Assembly (NCBI GenBank): GCA_964589145.1
Contig: CAZPSL010000090.1
Location: forward strand, 1 to 23,980
Reading direction: 5' to 3'
Origin: UBA11858 sp964589145
Lineage (GTDB): Bacteria > Chloroflexota > Anaerolineae > Anaerolineales > UBA11858
Length of the DNA stretch: 23,980 nucleotides
The notes under the pieces were generated by a model. That model had not been told where the DNA came from, did not search any database, and was given only the letters and a program-made list of their open reading frames with translations. Made by a program: the position numbers and the translations under genes. Every line of letters begins with the position of its first letter. Positions within the stretch are counted from its first letter, which is position 1. Positions 7,627 through 13,862 of the stretch are shown here, piece after piece.

Positions 7627-8253
7627 ATGAAAAAGATCACTCTGATTCGGGCATCGATCTTTGTCGCTCTGGCTGCGGTGCTGGTGCTGTTGCTGGCATT
7701 GCCCGGCAGCGAGGCGCTCGCCGGGACAGGAAAATCAACCAACGTACGCTTTACAATCATCAATCACAGCCACAAAACTTTCACCATCCACCTTTATGGT
7801 GATGAGGCTTTTACTTTCAGCGTACCGCCAGATGCCAAAGAAGCGCATGTCGTGCCCCGCGATACCTACACTTTCACAATGGAGGCCTGCGGACAAACCA
7901 GTTCCGGCACAATCAATCTGAACATCTACCAGATCATGCACGTTCCGGTTTGTGGTGGTACGGCTGGAGCAAAAGGGAACAAGCCTCACAATATCGATAC
8001 ATCGGATTACATCAAGCCGGTGCGTATCACCATCCGCAACAAAACGGGCGATAAGGTGCACCTGTACCTGCGCACCATCGAGAATCACTATTATCTTGAT
8101 CTCGATCCTTGGGGCAAAAACAGCGAGATCAAGATCATCGTGCCGCGCGATCGTTACGTGTACAGTTTTTACGCCTGCGGCGATCTGGAAGCAGGGTATT
8201 ACAACGCCAGAACGTACATTCCTCTCGACCTGGTTTGTACAACTGACGATTAG
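7627..8253 (+). CDS. Secreted protein with two internal beta-rich repeats (unknown function)
   Basis: A 208-residue protein. Residues 1-32 form a signal peptide (MKK, a long hydrophobic core, then ALA with likely cleavage after residue 32). The mature part is two copies of one domain, at about 40-109 and 132-204. Each opens VRFTIxN or VRITIxN, has VPRDxYxFxxxACG in the middle and ends with a Cys. The four cysteines (88, 109, 184, 204) fall at matching places, so each copy may hold one disulphide. Alternating hydrophobic residues suggest beta sandwiches. I recognise no family. It has its own promoter, a GAGAGGAG Shine-Dalgarno before the ATG and a terminator, so it is monocistronic. A cell-surface or extracellular binding role is a guess. 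Confidence 0.8.
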   Translation: MKKITLIRASIFVALAAVLVLLLALPGSEALAGTGKSTNVRFTIINHSHKTFTIHLYGDEAFTFSVPPDAKEAHVVPRDTYTFTMEACGQTSSGTINLNIYQIMHVPVCGGTAGAKGNKPHNIDTSDYIKPVRITIRNKTGDKVHLYLRTIENHYYLDLDPWGKNSEIKIIVPRDRYVYSFYACGDLEAGYYNARTYIPLDLVCTTDD

Positions 8254-8268
8254 AGCGGGCTGAATAAG

Positions 8269-8310
8269 CCACAGGTCTCGCAGATTTTGAAAATCGTGCG
8301 AGGCCTGTGG
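8269..8310 (+). terminator. Long stem-loop after the secreted-protein gene
   Basis: CCACAGGTCTCGCA (8269-8282) pairs with TGCGAGGCCTGTGG (8297-8310) with one G-U type mismatch. An inner GATTTT/AAAATC pairing lies near the apex. No T-run follows directly, but it sits 15 nt after the stop and probably acts with the next stem-loop. Confidence 0.6.
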
Positions 8311-8319
8311 TTGCGCGCG

Positions 8320-8360
8320 TAAAGAGAAAATTCGGGCCTATTGCCCGAATTTTCTCTTTA
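8320..8360. terminator. Bidirectional terminator between convergent genes
   Basis: A perfect 18-bp stem (8320-8337 with 8343-8360) and a 5-nt loop. The outer arms are A/T-rich (AAAGAGAAAATT), giving U-rich 3' arms on both strands. The right end includes the stop codon of the minus-strand phosphoribosyltransferase, so that gene ends inside its own terminator. Confidence 0.75.
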
Positions 8361-8870
8361 CCCCTGTCCCAGCGCCATGCGGAGCACCTGGTCGGGGCCG
8401 CGGTCAACCTCCCAGGGATAGATAATGTAAGCGTCGGTGATGGCGGCGTAATAATCGGGACGGGCGGTGCCGAACAGATTGCGGTACGGGTTGAAATGGA
8501 GTACACAGGTTGAAGGGACCCCTCCCGCGGCAGAAACGCGGTTTTTGACGGTTGTGATTGTACGGCCTGACCCCCAAACGTCATCCACAACCAAAATCCG
8601 GCGGCCGCTCAGTTTGTCTTCCGCGGGAAACTGGATGAACTGCGGCCAGGCGAACAGTTTGGAGTGTTCGATTTCCAACTCGTGCGGAAAATCCACCGCA
8701 GCGGTCAAAACGTGGGTGATGCCCATCGCCTCCGCCAGCATCCCGCCAGGGATGATTCCCCCGCGGGTGATCATCACAATCGAGTTATACTCGCGGTCGA
8801 ACTGGGGAATCAGATGGTCAATCAGTTTATCAACATCCTGCCATGTCAGCACTTCACGCCGCAATTGCAT
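8358..8870 (-). CDS. Purine-type phosphoribosyltransferase (PRTase domain)
   Basis: A 170-residue type I phosphoribosyltransferase, probably a purine or xanthine-guanine salvage enzyme acting on PRPP. The PRPP loop RRILVVDDVWGSGRT is at about 90-104, and an SIVMITRGGIIPGG pyrophosphate loop lies near 30-43. The ATG at 8870 is preferred over an in-frame start 51 nt upstream for two reasons. GGGAG sits 6 nt before it, and an extended -10 promoter at 8899-8907 would start transcription near 8892, inside the longer version. The hood region is short and gives no base specificity. It is monocistronic and converges with the secreted-protein gene. Regulators of the PyrR/PurR type share this fold, but no DNA-binding part is present. 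Confidence 0.85.
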   Translation of the reverse strand: MQLRREVLTWQDVDKLIDHLIPQFDREYNSIVMITRGGIIPGGMLAEAMGITHVLTAAVDFPHELEIEHSKLFAWPQFIQFPAEDKLSGRRILVVDDVWGSGRTITTVKNRVSAAGGVPSTCVLHFNPYRNLFGTARPDYYAAITDAYIIYPWEVDRGPDQVLRMALGQG

Positions 8871-8876
8871 ACAAAA

Positions 8877-8881
8877 CTCCC
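8877..8881 (-). promoter_or_regulatory. Shine-Dalgarno GGGAG deciding the PRTase start
   Basis: GGGAG on the minus strand, 6 nt upstream of the ATG at 8870. It supports the shorter reading of the phosphoribosyltransferase. Confidence 0.6.
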
Positions 8882-8898
8882 GGAAAGCAAGTTGGCGA

Positions 8899-8907
8899 AT
8901 TATACCA
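8899..8907 (-). promoter_or_regulatory. Extended -10 promoter of the phosphoribosyltransferase
   Basis: On the minus strand TGGTATAAT gives a perfect TATAAT (8904 to 8899) preceded by the extended-10 TGn. The -35 region (TTTCTG, 16 bp upstream) is weak, as is common with extended -10 boxes. Start would be near 8892. Confidence 0.65.
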
Positions 8908-8998
8908 TTCCCGCCACACACAGAAAGCCATCAGAGTCTATCTGGGGGTGCAGGCAAATGTTGTAGAAATTCCTATGTGTTTCCCTCGCCCCGCACAC

Positions 8999-9031
8999 AA
9001 GACTGGCAGTCCTGGCAGGACTGCCAGTCTT
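8999..9031. repeat. Dispersed CTGGCAG palindrome, copy 2
   Basis: A perfect 15-bp inverted repeat (8999-9013 with 9017-9031) and a 3-nt loop GGC. It lies between two divergently transcribed genes, so it cannot be the terminator of either. This argues that the family is a repeat in its own right. Confidence 0.85.
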
Positions 9032-9263
9032 CATTTTGCGAACGGGACAGGCACCGAACACCCCGCCCCGCCGGGGGAAGGGCAGAGACATGCGGCTGCC
9101 CGATTTCTACATCTTTTGCTTGCACCCTCCTATCTGGCGCAAGAGCCTTGGTGTTTGAAAAAGTGATAAAATAACGCCCCTTGCCTGAAAACCCGCAGAT
9201 TTTTGCGCTGCGCAGGGGAAGTTCCCGGTTCAGAAACACCCGGTCTTTGAGGAAAATTCCAAG

Positions 9264-10991
9264 ATGACGAACCAGCCCCAATTCCAGTTCGCCGCTCCCC
9301 GCGGGACAGTGGAGGTACACCTGCCGGATGGGCAGGTCATCTCCGGGCCGCGCGGGGCCGCGGTCGCCGAATTCCTAAAAATCCTGCCCGGCTACGAAGA
9401 TCACCCTATCGTCGGCGCGGTCATCAACCACCATCTGCGAGAGTTGACTTATCCCATTCGCCTGGATGCCCAGGTGCGCCCGGTGACAATGGGCGAGGCC
9501 GACGGAATGCGCTTTTACCGCCGCTCGCTGACCTTTTTGCTGGAAAGTGCCTTTGCCGAACTCTTCCCCGATTTCCACCTGACGGTGGATCACTCCGTCT
9601 CTTCGGGCGGGTACTATTGCCAGGTCAACGGCCGGAGACCGCTCACGCCAGCGGAACTTGCACAACTTGAGGAGCGGATGCGGGAGATGGTCGCCGAGGA
9701 TATCCCTTTCACCCGCACCGAAGTCCCGCTGGAGGAGGCGATCGCTTATTTTACCCGGCGCGGCTACACCGACAAGGTGCGGCTGCTGCGCCATCGCAAA
9801 AAGGAATACCTGGTACTCTACGCTTTGGGCAGACATCGTGATTACCATCACGGTTACATGGTGCCCTCCACCGGCTACCTGAAATGGTTCGGTCTGGTGC
9901 CCACCGGCGACGGTTTTACACTGCGTTTCCCGCGCCGCCACCGCCCGACGGAATTGCTGCCCATGCCCGGTTACCCCACCCTGCTTTCGACCTTTCACCA
10001 GTATGGCGCATGGCTCCAGCGGATGGGAATCAGCAGCGTGGGCGCACTGGACGATGCCATTGAGCAAGACCGCTACCGAGAGATTGTGTTGATTTCCGAA
10101 GCATTGCACGAGCAGCGCATCGCCGAAATTGCCCGCATGATCACCGAACGCGCCGAAGATGTGCGTGTGATCCTGATCGCCGGGCCGTCCTCATCGGGAA
10201 AAACAACCTTCTCCAAGCGGCTCTCGGTGCAACTCCTGGCGCAGGGGATTTCACCCTACCCCATCGAGATGGACAACTACTTTGTGGACCGCGAACACAC
10301 CCCGCGGGACGAGAACGGCGACTACGATTTTGAAACCATTGAAGCCCTGAACATCCGGCGATTGGGCGAGGACCTGAAACGCCTGACCGCCTGGGAACGG
10401 GTGCAACTGCCGCGTTACGATTTCCACACCGGGAAAAGCGTCCCTGGCAAGGTCGTGCAACTGCACCCAGGACAAATCATCATCCTGGAGGGAATCCACG
10501 GCCTGAACCCCGCCCTGTTACCCAACCTTCCGGCGGCCAGCACATTCCGAATTTACGTCTCCGCACTGACGCAACTCAACCTCGACCGCCACAACCGCGT
10601 TTCCACCACCGATACGCGGCTGATCCGCCGCATTGTGCGCGATGCGCGTACCCGCGGCTACTCCGCACAGGAAACTATCGCCCGCTGGGAGTCAGTGCGC
10701 CGCGGGGAAAAACGCTACATTTTCCCCTACCAGGAAAACGCCGACGTGATGTTCAACTCTGCCCTGGTATACGAACTGGCCGCCCTAAAACCGCTTGCCG
10801 AACCACTTCTGCGGCAGGTGCCCTTTGGCACCGATGAGCATATCGAAGCCAAACGGCTGCTCAGTTTCCTGGAATGGTTCCTGCCCATGAAAGGCGATTT
10901 CATCCCCAACAATTCGATTTTACGCGAATTTATTGGCGGCTCCGGGCTGGAGGATTTTCAGGTCTGGCAAAACAGCCATTTTGGACTTTGA
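9264..10991 (+). CDS. TGS-domain nucleoside kinase (uridine kinase-like P-loop)
   Basis: A 575-residue protein of the family that joins a TGS-like N-terminal domain (about 13-75) and a threonyl-tRNA-synthetase-like second domain (about 80-230) to a uridine kinase/phosphoribulokinase domain. The P-loop is AGPSSSGKTTF (Gly307 to Thr314). DNYFVDREHTPRDENGDYDFE near 338 is the substrate loop and IIILEGIHGLNP near 410 the Walker B region. The kinase presumably phosphorylates a nucleoside with ATP or GTP. The tRNA-synthetase-like half has no aminoacylation core and its role is unknown. Start ATG at 9264 has GAGGA about 10 nt upstream. It is followed by the DUF1254 protein gene after 93 bp. The family is well spread among anaerobes. 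Confidence 0.88.
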   Translation: MTNQPQFQFAAPRGTVEVHLPDGQVISGPRGAAVAEFLKILPGYEDHPIVGAVINHHLRELTYPIRLDAQVRPVTMGEADGMRFYRRSLTFLLESAFAELFPDFHLTVDHSVSSGGYYCQVNGRRPLTPAELAQLEERMREMVAEDIPFTRTEVPLEEAIAYFTRRGYTDKVRLLRHRKKEYLVLYALGRHRDYHHGYMVPSTGYLKWFGLVPTGDGFTLRFPRRHRPTELLPMPGYPTLLSTFHQYGAWLQRMGISSVGALDDAIEQDRYREIVLISEALHEQRIAEIARMITERAEDVRVILIAGPSSSGKTTFSKRLSVQLLAQGISPYPIEMDNYFVDREHTPRDENGDYDFETIEALNIRRLGEDLKRLTAWERVQLPRYDFHTGKSVPGKVVQLHPGQIIILEGIHGLNPALLPNLPAASTFRIYVSALTQLNLDRHNRVSTTDTRLIRRIVRDARTRGYSAQETIARWESVRRGEKRYIFPYQENADVMFNSALVYELAALKPLAEPLLRQVPFGTDEHIEAKRLLSFLEWFLPMKGDFIPNNSILREFIGGSGLEDFQVWQNSHFGL

Positions 10992-11084
10992 CCAACTTTA
11001 CAGAGAAATACCCGCGCAAACGGAACCCGACTACCGAACAGCACGTCTATCTGTATCAACTCAAACAACCCCAAGGAGATTCTT

Positions 11085-12047
11085 GTGTCCAACACCAAAA
11101 AAATAAAACCCAACGTGTACCAGTACGTACGCTCCGAAACCGACCTGCAATTCAAAGGCTATGTGGAAAAATATAAAGCCTTTGGAAAGTTCGTCCACTC
11201 CCGCGCCGCCTACGATGTGGATAACCAGGTCACCGTCAGCAGCAACCGAGATACACTCTATTCCTTTGGCGTCTTTGACCTCACCCGTCCGCTTACCGTC
11301 ACCCTGCCCGACCCCAAAGGCCGCTACATGTCGTTAATGCTCGTTAGTGAAGACCACGATATTTACCCGGCGATGTACGCCCCCGGCAAGTACGGCTTCA
11401 GCCAGGAGGTGATCGGCACCCGTTACGTCATGATCGTCCTCCGCACATTTGCTGACCCCAACGACCCGGACGATATGGCTGCTGTCCACGCCCTTCAGGA
11501 TGCCGTGACCTTTGAGCAGGATGACCCCGGCGTGTTCGAAATCCCCAACTGGGATGAAGAAGCCGTGCTGAAACTCCGCAAGGGCGCCAACGTGCTGGGC
11601 AGCACCATCAAGGACAGTTCTCCCTTCTTCGGCGTGCGCGACGAGCGCGGCTACCTGGAGAACATGATGGGCGTTGCCGTCGGCTGGGGCGGCCTGCAAA
11701 AGCGGGATGCCTACTACATCCCCGTCACCCCGGAGAAAAACGACGGGGCGACCCCTTACGTTCTCAATGTCCCCGCCGACGTCCCCGTGGATGGCTTCTG
11801 GTCAGTCACCGTGTACGATAAAGACCGCTACATGATCAAAAACGAGTACGAGGCCTACTCCTTCAACAACATCACCGCCAGGCCCAACCCGGATGGTTCC
11901 TACACCATCCATCTGGGCGGCGATCCCAACCAGAGCAATTTCCTGCCGATTGTGGAAGGCTGGCAGTACATCGTGCGGATGTACCGCCCCCGCCAGGAGA
12001 TTCTGGACGGGACCTGGCAGTTCCCCAAAGCCGTACCGGTGGAGTAA
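11085..12047 (+). CDS. DUF1254/DUF1214 domain protein
   Basis: A 320-residue protein. The N-terminal part (RAAYDVDNQVTVSSNRDTLYSFGVFDL, with DPKGRYMSLMLV) matches DUF1254. The C-terminal part (VPVDGFWSVTVYDKDRYMI, then GWQYIVRMYRPRQEILDGTW) matches DUF1214. The family is widespread but has no agreed function. The start is a GTG at 11085 with AAGGAG 5 nt upstream; no signal peptide follows, whereas many relatives are exported. A strong terminator lies 27 bp after the stop. Family assignment is firm, function is open. Confidence 0.85.
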   Translation: MSNTKKIKPNVYQYVRSETDLQFKGYVEKYKAFGKFVHSRAAYDVDNQVTVSSNRDTLYSFGVFDLTRPLTVTLPDPKGRYMSLMLVSEDHDIYPAMYAPGKYGFSQEVIGTRYVMIVLRTFADPNDPDDMAAVHALQDAVTFEQDDPGVFEIPNWDEEAVLKLRKGANVLGSTIKDSSPFFGVRDERGYLENMMGVAVGWGGLQKRDAYYIPVTPEKNDGATPYVLNVPADVPVDGFWSVTVYDKDRYMIKNEYEAYSFNNITARPNPDGSYTIHLGGDPNQSNFLPIVEGWQYIVRMYRPRQEILDGTWQFPKAVPVE

Positions 12048-12074
12048 CCCGCCTGAGCGCGTGTGCTGATACCC

Positions 12075-12117
12075 AAAAGCCCCGAAAGGTCTATGTGACC
12101 TTTCGGGGCTTTTTTTG
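12075..12117 (+). terminator. Strong intrinsic terminator after the DUF1254/DUF1214 gene
   Basis: A 16-bp perfect stem (12075-12090 with 12098-12113), a 7-nt loop and a run of T8 overlapping the 3' arm. Confidence 0.9.
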
Positions 12118-12134
12118 TTTGTCACAACCCGCGG

Positions 12135-12159
12135 CTGGCAACCCTGTCAGGGCTGCCAG
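12135..12159. repeat. Dispersed CTGGCAG palindrome, copy 3
   Basis: CTGGCAACCCT (12135-12145) faces AGGGCTGCCAG (12149-12159) with a 3-nt loop and one mismatch. It lies 10 bp beyond the stop of the minus-strand small protein and just past the preceding plus-strand terminator. Confidence 0.75.
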
Positions 12160-12168
12160 ATGCGGGCA

Positions 12169-12483
12169 CTACCCTGCATTTTGGGAAGCGTAATCCTCTT
12201 CGGTGGCGAACCTCCCGCCGGAGATCTCCCGGCTGATGAGTTTGCGGTTCTTGTCAAAGTGCAATTCCACCTCGATGGGGGCATAGCAGCCCTGACTGCC
12301 GATCAACACCTTGCGGCAGAAGTAGGAGAGCGAGCCGTCGTCGTATTGCGGGCTGAGATCGTTCATCAGGTCGGCGCGGCCGCGCAGCACCTCGCCGCAC
12401 TTGTCACAGCGCACGTAGAACCAGTAACTGCGCCCGTCCCCGGCGGGGGCGAACAGGGATTTGAGTTTTTTGAAAAGTGCCAT
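12169..12483 (-). CDS. Small four-cysteine protein, possible zinc-ribbon (unknown)
   Basis: A 104-residue soluble protein. It starts with an amphipathic basic helix (MALFKKLKSLFAP) and has WFYVRCDKCGEVLRGRADL, with Cys26 and Cys29 as a CxxC. Cys56 and Cys66 could complete a zinc site. The middle is acidic and hydrophilic, and the C-terminus is a short tail. I do not recognise the family. Its ATG at 12483 lies one base after the aminotransferase stop codon, so the two are almost certainly cotranscribed and translationally coupled. This is probably the last gene of the unit. A structural zinc protein is the likely reading, but the function is unknown. Confidence 0.75.
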   Translation of the reverse strand: MALFKKLKSLFAPAGDGRSYWFYVRCDKCGEVLRGRADLMNDLSPQYDDGSLSYFCRKVLIGSQGCYAPIEVELHFDKNRKLISREISGGRFATEEDYASQNAG

Positions 12484-12484
12484 G

Positions 12485-13708
12485 TTAGGCCATGTGCTCT
12501 TTCAATACCTGCCCCAGGCGGGCGATGCCCTCGCGGATGCTCTCCGGGGACGCGTTGGAGAAATTCAGCCGCATGGTGTTTTCGCCGCCGCCGTTGGGGT
12601 GGAAGTATCCGCCGGGGACAAATGCGACTTTGCGCTCAACTGCCTTGTGCAGGATTTCAACGGCATCCATTCCCGCTGGCAGCGTAGCCCACAGGAACAT
12701 GCCGCCTTCGGGGCGCGTCCAGCGCACACCTTCAGGAAAAGACGCTTCCAGGGCTTCCAGCATCACCTGACGTCGCTCGCCGTAAAGTTGGCGGGTGCGC
12801 TCGACAAAGCGGTCCAGCGCACCGTCCTTGGCCGCCTCGTAGGTCAGAAACTGGTTGAAAGTCGGGCTGTGCAGGTCGGCACCCTGCTTGCCGAGCACAA
12901 ACTTGCGGATGACCTCCGCGGGAGCGGTCACCCAGGCCATACGCAGCCCCGGCGCCAGCAGTTTCGAGAAAGTGCTCAAATAAATCACGTTGCCGCAGTA
13001 ATCATCACATGCGCCGCGGTATTCGGCATCCAGTGCCAACATGCTGGGGATGTGTTCGCCCTCGTAGCGCAGTTTGCCGTAAGGGTCATCTTCCACAATC
13101 GGCACACCGAAGCGCTCTGCCAGTTCGATCACCTGCTTGCGGCGTCTCAGCGACATGGTGATACCGGTCGGGTTCTGGAAATTCGGAATCAGATAAATGA
13201 ACTTTGGCCCGCTGCGCAGGGCTTCTTCCAGCGCGTCGGCGCGCATCCCCTCGTCATCAAAGGGCACGGCGATATACTCCACCCCGTAGACGTTGAACGC
13301 CTGGAGCGCCCCCAGGTAGGAGGGCGACTCCACCAGAATGTGGTCGCCGCGGTTGATGAAGATTTTCCCCAGCAAATCGAGCGCCTGCTGCGACCCGGAG
13401 GTGATCAGCACATTTTCAGGGGTCAGCGATACCCCTTGCTCGGCGATGATTTCACAGATCAACTCCCGCAGCGGGGGGTAGCCCTCGGTTGGGTAATACT
13501 GCAACGACCGGCTGCCGATTTCCGTGAGAACGTAATCCGCAGCGGCGCGGATTGCCTCAATAGGAAACGACTCCGGCGCAGGAAGCCCGCCCGCGAAGGA
13601 GATGATGTCGGGGGACTGGGTAAGTTTCAGAATTTCACGGATGGCGGAACTCTGGATCTGCTCTGTCCGTCGGGCATAGCGGTGCTGCCAGTGAATGGGG
13701 GTAGGCAT
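12485..13708 (-). CDS. PLP-dependent aminotransferase, class I/II (2-aminoadipate/LysN-like)
   Basis: A 407-residue fold-type I aminotransferase, similar in layout to LysN/2-aminoadipate transaminases and to the catalytic half of MocR regulators, but without a DNA-binding domain. Visible landmarks are SGSQQALDLLGK (phosphate cup, about 104-115), IPNFQNPTG (about 174-182), VEDDPYGKLRYEG (Asp207, Tyr210), YLSTFSKLLAPGLRMAW with PLP-lysine Lys249, and a C-terminal MRLNFSNASPE with the substrate carboxylate Arg. An ideal AAAGGAGGA precedes the ATG at 13708. Upstream (13749-13786) lies a degenerate tandem repeat and no clear promoter. The substrate cannot be fixed; branched-chain, aromatic or aminoadipate are all possible. 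Confidence 0.88.
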   Translation of the reverse strand: MPTPIHWQHRYARRTEQIQSSAIREILKLTQSPDIISFAGGLPAPESFPIEAIRAAADYVLTEIGSRSLQYYPTEGYPPLRELICEIIAEQGVSLTPENVLITSGSQQALDLLGKIFINRGDHILVESPSYLGALQAFNVYGVEYIAVPFDDEGMRADALEEALRSGPKFIYLIPNFQNPTGITMSLRRRKQVIELAERFGVPIVEDDPYGKLRYEGEHIPSMLALDAEYRGACDDYCGNVIYLSTFSKLLAPGLRMAWVTAPAEVIRKFVLGKQGADLHSPTFNQFLTYEAAKDGALDRFVERTRQLYGERRQVMLEALEASFPEGVRWTRPEGGMFLWATLPAGMDAVEILHKAVERKVAFVPGGYFHPNGGGENTMRLNFSNASPESIREGIARLGQVLKEHMA

Positions 13709-13748
13709 TGGGGTCCTCCTTTGTGCTGGATGGGATGTTGAAGGTTGG

Positions 13749-13786
13749 GTGTTCCTGTGTCAGGTGTTCCGGTGTTTTCGTGTCAG
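13749..13786. repeat. Degenerate 7-8 bp tandem repeat (GTGTTCCG type)
   Basis: Five consecutive imperfect units starting GTGT: GTGTTCCT, GTGTCAG, GTGTTCCG, GTGTTTTC, GTGTCAG. They lie in the leader of the aminotransferase gene and are unlike the flanking coding DNA. Confidence 0.7.
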
Positions 13787-13811
13787 TTTCTCCGGTACCT
13801 GTCCGTTTCCG

Positions 13812-13855
13812 AAAAAAAGCAGAAGGTTGAAGTTTGCAACTTCAACCTTCTGCTT
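13812..13855 (-). terminator. Intrinsic terminator of the SHMT-GcvT fusion gene
   Basis: A 17-18 bp perfect stem (13817-13833 with 13839-13855) and a tiny loop. On the minus strand the stem is followed by a T7 run. It begins 8 bp beyond the stop codon. Confidence 0.92.
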
Positions 13856-13862
13856 GAAACCG

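Larger units (their letters stand above)
8871..9263. other. Divergent intergenic region (393 bp)
   Basis: Between divergent genes. It holds the phosphoribosyltransferase promoter (8899-8907), one copy of the dispersed palindrome (8999-9031) and a GC-rich stretch near 9055-9085. An A/T-rich GATAAAAT at 9165-9172 might be a -10 box for the nucleoside kinase, but no -35 fits. I see no coding potential. Confidence 0.6.

Noticed and set aside
12461..13741. A 426-codon plus-strand frame opposite the aminotransferase
   Set aside because: Shadow; the minus strand has the PLP lysine and a perfect Shine-Dalgarno.
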